Program-made: the position numbers and the translations under genes
Notes under the pieces: generated by a model
Database searches by the model: none
The model's input: only the letters and a program-made list of their open reading frames with translations
What the model was told of the DNA's origin: nothing
Source: Paramecium sonneborni
Lineage: Eukaryota > Ciliophora > Oligohymenophorea > Peniculida > Parameciidae
Reading direction: 5' to 3'
Length of the DNA stretch: 64,000 nucleotides
Assembly (NCBI GenBank): GCA_905182985.1
Contig: CAJJDN010000089.1
Span: forward strand, 328,071 to 392,070
Shown here: positions 35,248 to 50,100 of the stretch, in pieces
Numbering within the stretch: position 1 is the stretch's first letter
Layout of the letters: every line of letters begins with the position of its first letter

Positions 35248-37395
35248 ATGAATTAAGATAATTCTAAATTAATAATTACCCCTTTAGGTGCAGGTAATGA
35301 AGTTGGACGATCATGTATTTTGTTGTAATACTGTGAAAAATAAATAATGGTATAAGTAATTAATTATATAGTTTGATTGTGGGATTCATATGAATAAGGA
35401 AAACAAAGGTGTAATGGCATTGCCATATTTTAATAAAATAGATAAAATAGAAGACATAGACTTAATACTAATAACACACTTTCATTTGGATCATTGTGGT
35501 GCTCTTCCTTATTTTCTAAAGAATTATAAATTTAAGGGAAAAATATATATGACTACTCCAACAAAAGAGATTTATGGTTTAGTATTGAAAGATTCAATAA
35601 AAGTAAAAAGTGAAGATTTCAGTTAAGATTTAATAAATGAATAAAGCATAGAATAATCATTAAAAAATATAGATTGTATAGATTATGATTAGGAAATATA
35701 TTATTAAGGAATTAAATTAAAATGTTATAATGCTGGACATGTGTTAGGTGCTGCAATGTTTATGGTTGAGATTGATGGTGTAAGAGTTCTCTATACTGGA
35801 GATTATAGTACGGAAAAAGAAAGGTAATTTATATAAAAAAGAAATAAGGCATCTAAGACCAGCATAATTACCTCATGAAAAAATTCATGTTTTGATAGTT
35901 GAAGCCACTTATGGAGACACTTAACATGAAACTAGAACTAAAAGAGAAGAAAATTTCTTAAGAGAGATTGTTTCAACCCTTAATGGTGGTGGAAATGTTT
36001 TACTACCTGTTTTTGCAACTGGAAGATGTCATGAATTGCTAATCATTTTAGATGAATATTGGTCTAAAAATCCTTAAGTTTAATAGTTTCCTATATACAG
36101 TACTTGTACACTGGCTATCAAATGCACGCATATTTTTTAAAAGCATTTCAATAAATTAGGAAATAAATATCATAAAGGTGAAAATCTATTCAAATTTAAT
36201 CATATTAATACAAAAAAACATTTGTAAGATATTTTAAATAATCAAAAACCAAAAGTAGTAATGGCAAGTCCAGGATTGTTATAATCAGGACATTCAAAAT
36301 AAATTTATGAATATTGGTGTAAGGATGAGAAAAATTAAGTAATAATAACAGGTCCAGCTGTATAAGGAACAATTGCTCATTAATTAATTCATAATCCAGA
36401 ACCTGATATCAAAATTAGACCTGCATAAATAAGTTTCTCTGCACATGCTGATTATCTCTAAACTTCATCTTTTATTGATTCCTTAAGACCATAACATGTC
36501 ATTTTAGTACATGGAACTTAACATAAATGTAGAGATTTATAAAAAAAAATTGAAATTAATTTTAAAGATATTGTGGATAAAGTTTGGGCACCAGAAAATT
36601 AGAAATAAGTGGAACTTAGTTTTTAAAGAAGCTCAGTTTCTTAGGCTGGATGTAAAGCTATTGGAGAATTAGGAAATTAAATAGAAAATTTTATTATTAC
36701 ATTTTAAGAAAAACATAATTAACATAAAATTGATGAAGAAATTATTGAATCAATGACTGATTGTGCTTGTTGTACTAATGATCTTTATTTTAATGGAGTT
36801 TTATTAAATACTGAACATGGATTTATGTTAGTTGATGAAACTGATAAAGATACTTTATAACAATATGGAATTGAATAAAATTAAATTTATAACTAAATGT
36901 ACATTCCTTTATAATGTTCACTTGAATAAGTCTTTAATTATGTACAAGAATTAAATCCAGAAGCTCAATTTCATCCAGATGATAGTTTAATTGTTGTAAA
37001 AGATTTGGAGATCAGAGTTCCTGTTTCAAGTGTATTGTTGTAATTTAAATGGATATCTTCTCCTAAAACTGATGATTTAGCTGATTCATTAGCATTTTTT
37101 TTAAGTAATGTTAATTAAAATAAACTTAATGATGAAGAATTATTAAAAGGTACATATAAAGTCATATGATAAAATAGATAAGCAAAAAGGATTAATATAA
37201 GTTCTTTAAAAGACTGAATTTTAAACTGAAATTATTGAAAATAAACTTCTTGTAAAGAACAAAAATTCAGTATTAATCTAGGTCGATTTAAATACATTAA
37301 ATCTCTCTGCTGTTGCTGAAGAAACCTTAGAAAATAAAAATACCATCAAAAGAGCATAGACAATTATTGAATCATATTTGAGTTCCTACTTATGA
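35248..37395 (+). CDS. CPSF3: CPSF73/Ysh1 mRNA 3'-end processing endonuclease
   Basis: About 690 aa after introns of 22, 25 and 28 nt. The metallo-beta-lactamase core is intact: [17 protein letters not shown] (35477-35494), [10 protein letters not shown] and [15 protein letters not shown]. The beta-CASP part follows with [44 protein letters not shown] and HVILVHGTQ. This is the zinc-dependent nuclease that cuts pre-mRNA before polyadenylation, in the nuclear CPSF complex. Small departures are SAHAD where CPSF73 usually has SAHTD, and HGTQ where HGEQ is usual. CPSF73 is favoured over CPSF100 because the metal ligands are complete, and over INTS11 on overall similarity. Confidence 0.88.
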
Positions 37396-37439
37396 TAGTC
37401 AAATCTGTAAATTTAAATTAATTATTAAAATTATTATAT

Positions 37440-38200
37440 TATTTCTTACTGTTTATATATAATAAATTCCTATTTAAAATAAAATTGAAGAAAAAATCAA
37501 GGCTAATAATCTAAATAAAGCCAAATGAGGTTTTTATGTAGGATCAAGAACTAATGCTAAGCCACTAGATCTTTTTAATCTATATGGTCTATTTATATAC
37601 TCAGGAATAAATGATTCTAAAAAATTAATTTTATAAGACAAATCTATTAATTTTAAACATTTAACAAAAGACTTCAAAATTATTTTGGATTAGAAATTAG
37701 AAAGGATATTTATATTTGAAAAATATTAGAAAATTTAAGTTAAAAAAATAAATTTATCATTACAAAATTGAACTAAATTCTCAAGGGCATCACACAATTA
37801 ATTTTAAAAATCAAACCTGTTACAACAGCTGATTTAATTAGAATTGTTGATTTTAGTCAAACTTATGATGCAGTAAGACTTAAAATAGAAATAGTAACAA
37901 AAAATATTTATTAATGAGTTCAACATATTAAACCAATTTAATGCAAATATATTCGAACTTCATATACAGCTAATTATTTATTACTTGTCTTTGGTGAAAA
38001 TAAATTTCCAAGTATTGTTGTATAATATTTCTGTAGCTGAAAAAATATATCCCATGTACTGAGGGTATCTGATAAAGAACCAAATTAAATAGAAATTCGC
38101 ACTTTAATTAAATTACTAAAGAATAAGAATTCGAATCAAAAAATTTAAGAGGGCAAGTTGGAAATGTCTAAGCTCATAAATTGAATATGAAATAATGTTT
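37440..38200 (+). pseudogene. Decayed coding sequence
   Basis: Several plus-strand stretches look coding (GFYVGSRTNAKPLDLF, LYGLFIYSGINDSKK, VTTADLIRIVDFSQTYD, TSYTANYLLLVFGENKF) but lie in different frames separated by TGA codons, with no introns that would join them. The pattern fits an eroded gene, possibly a lost paralogue. The family is not recognised. Confidence 0.35.
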
Positions 38201-38910
38201 TCATTATTTTTATTAATAACTTTTTTAATCTTTAATATTTATGTATGGTATAATAAAACAAATGAGTTGAAAATTTAGATTAAATACAACAACAACCTCT
38301 ATCACTCTTTATTAGTCTTTAAATTTGTAAAAATAAATAAAAATATATAATTTAAATTTTAGCTTAAAAGTCAGAAACGATAAAAGTGACACGTATACTT
38401 AAATCAGATATATCTATCTTATATTAATTAATTTTTTATTATTTAATCTAATCTATTTTCTCTTAGCTACTATAAATTTTTATGTTCTTAATGTATAAAC
38501 CAAAAATTTAATTGACTTTTCCTTAATATTATTTAATTGATAAGTTAGAATACATAAGAATATAAATAAAAGTTCCTTTAGATATGAGAAAAAATAAGAT
38601 TTCCAAAAAAATCTTCTTCTCTCAATTTTTTCTGATGATTACATAAAAATGTATTTAAAAAAACAAAACAATCTGAGAGTTTTTATATGTTCAAAAGTGT
38701 AGAAATTTGAGAAATTATATGATTAGTATTTTATTTTTAGCCATCAATAAGAAGTAAAACTAGTTTTTAAATTGTTAGAATTCTAAATGAATTAATACTG
38801 CAGGTTAAATTAATAATTCTTTGATCTATAAAACATTTGCTGTTTTATTCTATTTTTTCTGATAAGAACACTACTGTTTTAATAGAATTCAAATATTAAA
38901 ATTTTAATAT
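38201..38910. other. Intergenic spacer
   Basis: AT-rich, with no coding frame or structured RNA noticed. Confidence 0.4.
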
Positions 38911-41073
38911 ATGAATTCAGCTTCTATAGATTAAACTCTTTAAATTATTGTAAACTAAAGTAAAGAATAGTATTAGTCGATTATTGATTATTCTAAATAA
39001 CAAAATTTTGGTTTGATGGCCAATAAAATTTTTGAATTAGAATCATAGTAGAATCATACTTTGAGTTAGAAAGAATAAAATAAAATAGCTTTGTTTAAAT
39101 ATCTCTAAGTTTATTACTCCCTTAATCAGAAAAATGCTTGTTAAGTGCTTTTAAAAATAATGAACGAATTTCATATAGAGGACATTACTTAATTTGAGAA
39201 TTAAAAATAAAAAATTATTTAGAAGTATTAATTAGTTTAGGATACTTGTGTAGGTGATTTAATAAATATATTGTAAAATGAACTTGAAGTTAAAAAATCG
39301 CAGGTTCTGAATGTGGCATGGAATTTTTAATAAAAAGGAATCCGTTCTCGTTATGATTTAACATTTGTTACAAAAGAAGAAGCAAATTATTTTCAAATAA
39401 ATAATGAAAAATTGCTGGAATGGAAAAAAAAACCAGAAAATCAATCTTATAGTCCTTTTTTTAAATTAGATATAAAAAGAACTTAGCCTCTATCGAATTT
39501 TATTATTAATTTTCCTTCGAGCTTTTAACCAGAAAATAAAAATCAGTTTAAGACATTTTAGAATTCCATGATAAAAATGCCCTTATAAATAGATAAATAA
39601 ATGCCCAAAAATATAGAGGGAATATAAAAATCTTCAATAACGAAATTCTATACTCATTATAATCAATAAAATTTTCAAATATAATCTTTTTAAAAACAAA
39701 ATCCTTCTTTACAAAATTCCTAAAATTCTTCTCTAATGTTCTAAAATTAGCCGAATATAAATAATTTCTAACCGCCAAGCTTTTAAAAATTGAATAATTT
39801 AAAAAATCAAGAGTATAAGTTTTAGTTATAAAAGAATATCAAAAATAACGATGAAATTTAAAAAATTAAAAAAGAAACAATAAAATAAAATCTGGAATCT
39901 TTAGTTTAGGATTGTGTTAAGTTAAAAGAAATTTAAGGTAAAGATACAACTTTAAAAATTATAAAATATCCTAAATATCAAAAAGAAGATTTGAATAATC
40001 TTAAAGAGATGAAAACAATTATGATTATTGGCGAAACCGGAGTTGGTAAATCAACTATTATAAATTTTCTTTGTAATTATTACAATGGAGTTGAATTTGA
40101 ATTTCCATTTAGGTTTTTCTTAGTTGATGAAACAGATGAATCTATTTTCTCAAAATCAGAAGCTGTAAGCAAAACTTCTGAAGTGATAAGTTATTATTTG
40201 AAAGGATCTTATGAAAAACCAAATTTAAGAATTATAGATACTCCAGGATTTGGAGACACAAGAGGATAATAATTTGATTAAATAATATCATAAAGAATAA
40301 CTGATTTTTTAAATAATTTAGATTCCTTAAGTCTTATTTGCTTTGTAATGAGATCATCTCAAAATCGATTAACTCTTGATTAAATTTATATTATGAATAG
40401 TTTAATTGAAATTTTTGGTAATGATATGGGAGAACATTTTATGTTCTTATTTACATTTTCTGATTTTGAAGATCCATAAGCTCTATAAGTTTTGCTGTTT
40501 AATGGTAAAGGTGATTATCAAGCAAGTCCTTTTGTGAATATTATTCCTAGACTTAAAAATCCTTATTGGTTAAAATTTAATAATTTAGCTTTCTTGAGTA
40601 CTGAAACAAAGGAATTAATTAAAAAATAATGGTAAGAGTCATACTAACAATTTTAAGTTTTAGTTGAAGAGAAAATTTGCAAAAGTGAATTTCTTGATTT
40701 AACAATGACCAAAAAGGTTATTGAAGAGAGAAAATAGATTTAAGATATCTTTGATAAATTAAAATAGGAAATCCAAAAATATATTGATATCACGAATCAA
40801 ATTTAAGCTGATGTTGATAAAAATGATCTCTTGAAAGCTGAATTACAAACATCTAAAACTTTTTTAGAAGTTTTAATCAAGGATCTATTATTTTCTGTTA
40901 ATACTTTAAATAAATTTGCTCTCAAAACATTAGATAAAGATTTTTAAAAGGAATGTTTAGATATTTTAATAAAGAATGAAGAGGATTAAAAAAAGGATGG
41001 ATATTAAATGAGAGTTTAATGTTTATTAGATATTAAAGAATTGTGGAATTCAATAAAGATTTAAATTAATTGA
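38911..41073 (+). CDS. P-loop GTPase with long glutamine-rich leader
   Basis: A single uninterrupted exon of 720 aa, notable in a window where most genes have introns. The first 350 residues are polar and rich in glutamine and asparagine. The G domain begins near residue 370: GETGVGKSTIINFL (P-loop, 40030 onward), IIDTPGFGDTRG (switch II), then FLFTFSDFED where an N/T-K-x-D motif would lie. A coiled-coil region and a short tail follow. The layout recalls AIG1/IMAP or septin-like GTPases. The altered fourth motif suggests relaxed guanine specificity. Subfamily uncertain. Confidence 0.75.
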
Positions 41074-41666
41074 TTCAATTATATTATTTCATGTAACAAA
41101 CATTATTTAAAAAAAAGTTTTTTAGAATATAAAATGTTTATTCTAAAGTCTATCATAAGCTATTTTATTATTTTTTTGTTATATTTTTATTAAATTTTAT
41201 AAAAATAAAATATTCTGAACATAACATCTTAAAAGTTAAAGTTATTTAATTTTGATTTAATTTATAATCATTATCTTTGTATTAGGCAACGATTTGAATT
41301 TAGTGGATTTTTAGAAAAAATTTACTAAATTCTATTTAAGTTATAGAAAATTTAACAAATTAACAAGCTATTTAATTATTTTTTAGAATGAAATTTCAAT
41401 CAAATCTATAAATCCAAAAAGTTGATAAATAATAATTAAATTATCTAAATTTTTTTTAGGAATCAAAAGCAGCAGCCACTATTTAATATTACTTTAAATA
41501 ATAAATGAAACAATGAAATAAATTTTTATCCTCATGTTAATAATCTCTGAGATAGATAGAATTGGAAATCTTATGACTTCAAAAGTTCTTTTAACCTTTA
41601 TTAAAATTCAGTTTTTAATGGTGATGAAACATTAATTAAAATAAATATACGCATTTATTAGAAATT
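41074..41666. other. Spacer with weak coding remnants
   Basis: Fragments such as SVFNGDETLIKINIRIYQ appear in one plus frame but are bounded by TGA codons. They may be a lost 5' exon of the next gene or chance. Confidence 0.35.
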
Positions 41667-43381
41667 ATGTTTGTGATGCATTATAATAAATTTAATAAAA
41701 ATAATACGAATTATGAGTCATTCATATTCAAACTATTTAAATATATTAAATAATTCATTCTGTTTTCCTTAATCATTACTAATGAAAAGAGATTCAAGGA
41801 ACAGATATAACAAGTAACATTATAATATATAAGTTATCAAAGAAGCTAATGTCAATTAAAATAATAACCTTTCATAAAGTTTAGATTTTTATTGTTTAGC
41901 CACTATGTCTTAATGTTAATTTAATTAGCGGCCTTCTTTATGACAGCAATTTTTTTGTTGAGAAAACCTCAATCTTATGAATTCAATCATCTCTTCACTT
42001 TTTTAATTGTTTTGCTACTTACTATATTTGGATGCACATTATATTAACACAAATTAATTTTTGATGTGAAATAAAGATTTCACAATAATACTTAAGAGTA
42101 TGAATTAAATTAGGGAATCTATGAATCTACTATCAAATTCTTTTATTTCTTTACAAATCAAGAAAAACTCAAAATAATCAGATTGTTAAATATCTATAAT
42201 TCTGTTGTTATTCTACTTATAATCTAAAATATTTTAAATCTATAAATTGAAGAATACCATAAAAAATAAAACAATTTAAGCTTTGATTTAAGTAAAAGTA
42301 TAAATTACCTAATAATACTAATATCGGATTAACCTATGATGATTGTCATATGTATATTGAGTTTGATTCTTGCCTTTGCTTTTATTATCTTTGAAATTTA
42401 TAAATTAGTGTTTTTTTTAATCTTATCTTACAATAAATGCTCTTCTTTTACTTATTATTCAAGCAGTATTAGTAGAAGTATTTATATAATAATAGATTAG
42501 CTCCTAAAAAAACAATAGTAAAAGCTAGGAGACTTTGTTTAATAACTATTATTTTTAATTTAAGTAAATCGATAATTTTATTTGTAATGATAAGCTCTAC
42601 ACCAAATTCAACTTCTTTAACTTTAATTGCCTCAAATATATTTTATCATTTATTCTTTGTATTTTTCCAGCTGTTGCTACTTTAATAAATTAATTCAATT
42701 TATTATAATTTAAAAAATAGATAAGAAAATAAGATACCTAATATATGCTATGATGATCATAGTAAATTTATTAATTCTTTGTTTAGAATTAATAATTTTT
42801 AAAATAAAATGTTTTCACTTTTCTTAATAATATGTGTTCTTTTTACATTAGTTGGATCCTTAATATATGAAAGAAATATAATCACCTCTAGATATGCAAT
42901 TTTTTTTTATGAAGATTTTATTTAGTTTGATTGCCAACTATTTTAGTTCATATTTCTTGCTCTTATGATATTTAAGTTTAGTCTTGAACCATTTTGGAAA
43001 GATTTCAGTTTTAAACTTTTTTTTTAAAATTAATCATAAGTTTTATAAGATTAATAATTTAATTAGATTGACCAATAATCAATAGAAATATCAGTATAAT
43101 AGTTATCAATAGATTACAGAAAATTTAATTAAAAAAAAAATCCTAATTCTTTAGAATTATTGTCTTTGACAAATGTTAGAAATTATTTTATATATAATGT
43201 GGAATTGTAAAATAAATCTTTTGAATGCACAATTTGTTTAGAATAAATTAATCAGAGCGAAATACCAATTATTTAACTAAAATGTCATAATACTCATATT
43301 TTTCATGAAAAATGCATAAGAGACTGGCTATAATAAAATAAAAAGTGCCCATTATGTAATACATAATTTATAATTGAATGA
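41667..43381 (+). CDS. Multi-span membrane RING-H2 ubiquitin ligase
   Basis: About 563 aa with one 23-nt intron near 42478. Several hydrophobic spans fill the N-terminal two thirds (FRFLLFSHYVLMLIQLAAFF, TFLIVLLLTIFGC, MMIVICILSLILAFAFIIF, SIILFVMISS and others). At the C-terminus lies a RING-H2 finger: FECTICLEQINQSEI, then CHNTHIFHEKCIRDWL and KKCPLCN, a C3H2C3 pattern. This is the usual layout of membrane E3 ligases acting at the ER or endosomes. The frame is open from 41667; a start at 41913 is also possible but would remove the first span. Confidence 0.78.
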
Positions 43382-44108
43382 TATATTATTATGATAATTG
43401 AAATATTAAGTATTATACATTTTGGTGAAAAATTAATTTTTCCTTTTTTAAATTATATTTGTTTAATTTTGTATAATAGGGGTACTTATAATTAGTTTTT
43501 CTTTAAACTTCTACAAATTAATGAATGTCAAAACATATTTTCAATTTCTTAGTCAATATTAGTTATTTGAAGACTGAGATAAATTCTTATTTCCTTGTCT
43601 TGAGAATGAATCTAATTATAAATTTTAATTATTATGCACATCTTTACAATAATGAAGAAAATCAAAAAGATATAATTCCATCCTTTTGGATTTTATAGTT
43701 TTAAATTAAAAGAATTAAAATCTAAATAAGCTTCTTATACTCATTTTTTTATTTAAATAAAAGTTTTCTAAAACAAATTTGATTTTCATTTATAATTTTA
43801 TTTTTTAAGAGTATTATTATTGATTAATGATGATTATTATTTAGGTATAAACTATATTTCAAGATTTTCATCATTCATATTTGATTTAATATTATATACT
43901 TTCTAATAAACAAGTTAAATTTTAAATAATAAAATTAAAAATCATAGAATAATTTAGTAGAATATGAAAAATTTCTTCTGTTTTTTTGAAAAGTATAATA
44001 ATCAAATTTCGTTTAATATATTTATGAAAAGATTAAGAATGCTATTTATTCAGGAAATTCGTAAAAATAATAATTTAATTAAAAATAAAAGAAGATTCAC
44101 TAAAAATT
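43382..44108. other. Convergent intergenic spacer
   Basis: Lies between the stops of the RING-H2 gene and the giant minus-strand gene. It has high AT content and no coding signal. Confidence 0.4.
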
Positions 44109-47100
44109 TCAATTAGTAAGAAAAGAAAGATGAAAATTGAAAAATAATAATAATATTTATTAACTCTCAGTTTGTCTCAAGTTTAAAAAACTAATTTAAT
44201 CCAAAATTCTCGCTAATTCTAGCTTATCTAGCAGAATTAAAAAAAGATAAACTTCCTTATGTTAGTAGATTTCTAATTATAATAACTTTAAATACTTTCT
44301 ATTAGTCATTTAGGCTTTGGAAGTTTAAAATAAATGAGTTTTTAATTTTAGATAATTAGCTTTAAGCTTTTATTCTTTTTCTTTTTGCTTAGATATTAAT
44401 TCATTTAAGTTTCTGAGACAATATTTAAAATGTAGTTTTTCAAATAAGATTTTAAATTTATCATAGAATGTTGTTTTATATTTCTTGAAGTAAATTGATA
44501 TAATATTAAATAGAAAAGGTTGGCAAAGTTTAGCACAAAAAAATAATATAATTGTTTACAAAATAGCAGACAAAATTTAATTATTTTCTTAATCGCTTGT
44601 ATATTTAACAGCAGCGAGAAATATTGACATTGAACAAATTTAGCCAGTATGTAAATCTAGATGATTTAAACGAGAGGTTAAATATGGCTTAAATTTTACT
44701 GTTAAAGCTTAGTAGAATAACAAGGTAATTCCAAATAAAGATGCTTTAATTGAAATATTAGTTTCAAAGGATGTTGATATTAGTATCATTATAACTTTTT
44801 GAACTAATTTAATCAATTCCCAGAAATAACTGTGATCATTATATTCGTTATAAAGATAACAAAGATGCCTTCTAAGTTTTAATGAATCTAATTATTTCCT
44901 CTTAATATGCATAATGATAAAGAGGCTCAAAGGAGTAAAGCATCCAAAAAGAATGAGTATTGGAATTACAAAGTAAAACATCCATTTCAAATGATTGTCA
45001 CTTCCAAAAAGCAAAGAAACATCTCCTTATATATAATTTATATTTGAAATCCATCTATTTGATATTATAGAACATAACCTAAAAATATTTATTAATTACA
45101 TTTTAATCAATCCAGGAAAATTAAATATATATAAAATCAATAAAGTATTAGAAATTATGCTAGATCTAAATTTTTAGTCAATTTTAATAGAATAAATTGT
45201 AAAACCTATTATAATTAATAAGAATTATAAAAGAATGAATACTAACATTGTAAATATTTTTGAATAAATTAATTCTATTGTTTATATTTCTGATAAATAA
45301 CAATCCAAATTATTAACCATAAAATATGATGTATTGCTTGCTTGATCTATAAATACAAATTTAAAGGAAAATTATATATTAAAAGTAAAGATGAGAGAAA
45401 ACATCCATAAATAATTTAACAACATTTTTATCAGAATGCTTTCATGATCTAAATTTACTTTATAAATACCTTAATTTAATTTGAATAAAATTTTATTAAA
45501 TCTTTCCTTAAACTTAAGCTATGCAAACATCTAATTTGATTTTTCTGAACTATTTAAAGTTAATATTAAGGAAAAAATAGCCCTATGATTTAAGAATAAA
45601 TAATACCACATGAAAATTAAAGTAAATGAAACAAAATTTTCTACTTATTCTTAACAAATCTAACATTCTAAATTTTACAAAGTTTTATAATATGCTCCAT
45701 ATCCCATTATATTATAAATATCGCATTCTTCACATAATGCACCAAAATGTCCAATGCTACACAATTTATTTCCATAGTTCCAACCTCCTTAACAAAAGTT
45801 TTGATTTTTAAAACAATAACTAGTATGGTCAGATAAATAATGAGGTCTCCAAAATCCTTTTAATAAATTTATTTTGTTTTCTGTTATTTCTAAGAATTTA
45901 TTCTTATCAAATATAGAACACTTATTAGTATCGTATGTTACTGAATAAAATCCTTAATTTGAATTACATTTTTGGCAACCTTAATTTGTATAAAATTCAC
46001 CAAGTTAACACTTCAAACTTCTAACATTTAAAAGATAATTCAATGTTTTATTCATTTAATCTATTTTACAAGTAGCATCAATTTATAGATGTTTATTATT
46101 TTAATCATAAGGATCTAAAATTATAGAAAGTGAACTCATATCAAAAAAGTTTTTTTATTAATTAAAAGTTACTGTAATTTTTTAATTGCTTTCTTAAATT
46201 GAGTTATCATTATTTAATTTAGCAAATTATAGAATACACGTTGAATTGAAAAGGTTTAAAACCTATTCATTTCTACTATTTTTTAAATACAATCCCATTT
46301 CATTTATATAAAATAATGTTTTCGAATTTGAAGGTATAGTTATTTCATAATCCATTAATGATTAACCACTAGGAAGCATAAGATATTAAGTTTAATATTA
46401 CTTTTCTTGTTCAATTATTAAATAAGGAGCAAGTTTTAATTTATCCATTTATTAACCATTAAGCTATAAGATTTGAGATTACATTTCTAATTAATTTATA
46501 CATAAAGATAGATGTGTTGGGCTTTCAATTAGATTATTTGCAAAATTTTAAGCTTTATTAAAAAGTAACATTGTTTTAATAAAATTGGTTTCATTTAAAA
46601 TTTATTCTCCATATATGTAAATTCCTCCAGCTTCTTTAGCTTCATTATCTAATATTATTGATTAATCAAATATAAAACTATTGTTATTTAATGCAAGATA
46701 TAAACCACCTCCATATGTGCTGGCAATATTTTTAAATAATTTACATTATTTAATCATTACTGATAAATTATACGCTGTTATACCTACTCCTATACTTCCT
46801 ATATTGTTATAAAAATTTGAATTAATGATGTTTATCTTAAAATTGATTAATTCTTTTTAATAAAATAATAAGCATCCATATGACAAAATTTAATTTTAAA
46901 TACATGAAAAATCTTCTATTTTAAAAAAATTGATATTGATTACTCTAAAATTGATTAAACCATCACTACAATAAGAACAATCATTCTACTATATTTTGAT
47001 TTTATATAATTTAATCTAATTTTCAAATTAGATACTTTTTATCTAAATTATCGACAAAGATTCTTGTTATAATTTAGAAAATTGTTACTAAAATAATGTA

Positions 47101-50100
47101 ATATTCAGCTATTTTTAATTATCTTTTGGGGTTTCCTTAAACAATTTACAATCTTTTATTTAATAATTATTATATTTTAGCTTTTATATAATTTCGCTAG
47201 ATTTCAATATTGAAATTCTTAGAAGATAGACTTATTGGAATGATATTAAATTTTTAATATTTAAACCTTAATCAACTACTATAACATTGCATGGATAAAA
47301 AAATTTAATATCTTATATGTAAGTATCAGTTAGGAGAAGTTTAAAAACATTATTAAATCTCATAATTGGGGAAATGAATAATCCTTCTATTTCTAGTCCT
47401 TTTATAATAATTTAACAGTTTTGAATATGTATTACAGCATTATTTTATCCACTTATTTCTGCCATCTCAACTTCACTTAAAGTTTCTAAATTTGAGAAAT
47501 ATTATCTCCATTTATCTTCACTTTAAAAGATCAATAAATTTTACAGAATTAAAAAGTTATTACGTAAATTTTTTGGAGAAAATTGCACATAAAAAAACTA
47601 ATTCATAAGAGAAATACAATTTAAAATCTGAATATTTTAAAATGAAATTTAATTTTGAATTTATGAGGAAATTATTGATAGTATAGAAGCTGCCATTCTA
47701 TTTAAAACATTTGAAAACAGTGAATTTGTTATATGAAGATTTAATAAACTATTTTAAGCATTTATACTTATGCAACCTGAACTATTTGTAATTAATTAGA
47801 TAACATTTTAAATAGATTAAATTTGGATTTAATTTAATTTAATTAATCCTTCGTTAATGGTATTAATTTCAAAAATGCTACTTTTCTGAGCTAGAATGTT
47901 TTCAAAAGTGCAGTTTTAACAAAAAAAATTTGATGCTGTTATAGAGCATGCACCTGCAAAATTTTGAATTTATAGTATTTAAAAAATTAATATGTTCAAG
48001 TCTTCTTGATTAATATTATGATCTAAATCAATATCATAATACTTTTGCCATAATTCCTAAGTTAATAAATTATGATTAATAATTGTTAAGTTAATCATAT
48101 AAATCTTATTAGAAATTATATTAAAAAAAGAATTTGTAGAGTTGGTAAATGCATTATTTTAACTTTTTAGGTTTACAATTGATACAGAGCCTACTGCAGA
48201 AGTTATTAACATTAAACTTGCAGCATTTTTTAAAGAACTGTCTGCTTGAGAATGCACAAAGTTTTCTATAAAATTAAGATTCTCCAAATTTATTGTTAAT
48301 TCAATTTCAGCATGAATACTTAATAATGACATCAAATTAATTTATTCTCTTGACAATTGTAGATTCTCTTTAAATACAATATTCGAAATAGAAATTAATC
48401 CTTATGACTATTCTTGATATCCTCTACTTGAACTTATATCTATAAATGATGAATCAACACTAAACTCTTTTATTATTTAAACATCAAGAATTTCTAATGA
48501 AAAGAATCCAATTATTCTGAAAAGTTGATTATTTTACTTGATTAAATTATGACAGCCGATTTATAAAGGTACTCTCATACTTTATATTTTATTTTCATAT
48601 AAAATATTCTAAATAAATATTTTTTTTGTTTCATATATTTTGAAAATTATCAAATCATTAACATTTCTAATAGTTGTATTATAAATATTTAATGACTCAC
48701 ATGATATTACAAAAAGAACCATTTCATTATTAGTACTATCTAATTTATAATTATCTTCTAAGTAAATTAATGATAAATCTAAAAAGTAATTGTTTAATTT
48801 ATTTGAATATAAGAACAAAAAACTGGTATCTTGAAATGAATTTTATTACAAAAATAAATTAGTAATTTTAATTTTAGCTTCTTAAAAACTTAGACTCTAT
48901 AGCAAAATCAATGTTTATGATTCAATAAAATTATTTTCAAATATATAGGAATTATTTAAAGTTAAATGATAGTTAAATGATATTAAATTTGAAGTAAATA
49001 GATTATTCTTGCTAAAGTTAAAATTCGTTAAACTTATTTAAACTAAATTGGCATTTTTAATAAAATATGAATGATTAAATACATTATTTTGAATTTTTAA
49101 ATTATAAATATTTAAAAATGTTATATCTCTTAGGTTGTTAAAAAACATAAAAATTGAAGAATTCTAAAATTCACATTATTCTATAATTAACTCCTCAATT
49201 AAAATATCAAATTTGTTGTTTCCAAATTAAAATAAGTTGGAGTCTTCGAAAAAACATCCTTAAATCAGTAGTTTATTAATTGTAATTAATCCATTTTATT
49301 GATATACATCTAAATTTAGAATTGAAGAATTAATAAAGATGGAATTATAAATGGAAAAATTATTGGATACAATATTACCAAATAATTCATTTTAAAACAA
49401 AGATTGAACACTTGTAATATTGCATGAATTAAAAGCAAAATTAATTAATTTTAAATCCACTTTACTATTATTATTCTTTATGATAAATTATTGTGAATTT
49501 CTAAATTAAATGGCTAAATTTTAAAATTCTATTTTATCAAAATAACTAATCTCAATCGAATAGAGAGTACTCAATATTATATTATCAACAGAAGTCATTA
49601 AAAAATACATATTGCGAAGTGAAAATATCTTTGACTTTAAGAAATTTGAAATAGATAAAACATTTCTAATTCCGCAAAATTATTCAAAAATTTAAAATTG
49701 AATAACAATTGTTATTGCATCTATTCCCATTTGATTACAATACTTTATATTGATACCATAGTCGAAACCAAATGGCCAAAATACAAAGTAACCTCCGCAA
49801 TAAGTAATTTTCACATGATACTTAATTTAATTAAGACAATTAGATTAAAAGCAATATTTAGTTGTTTGTGAATAGGAATCATAAATAATGTTAGGAGTAT
49901 TAATAGGTTTCAAACATTTTTTTGTAAACATTTTATTGGTTTCATTTAAGACAAAACTAGGTTATAAATTCTAATTTTTGATAAGAATTATAAATTACTT
50001 AAATTTCTTCAGGAGTTCTACTATAGCAAATTTAGCATAATTATGAACATTCTGAACATTATCCATTTTCTAGATCTCGAATAGGTTATTAATGATAATT

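Noticed and set aside
44580..45050. Plus-strand coding-like stretches suggesting a decayed gene
   Set aside because: The minus-strand frame of the giant surface protein runs through without a stop and encodes its membrane spans; the plus-strand reading needs frameshifts.
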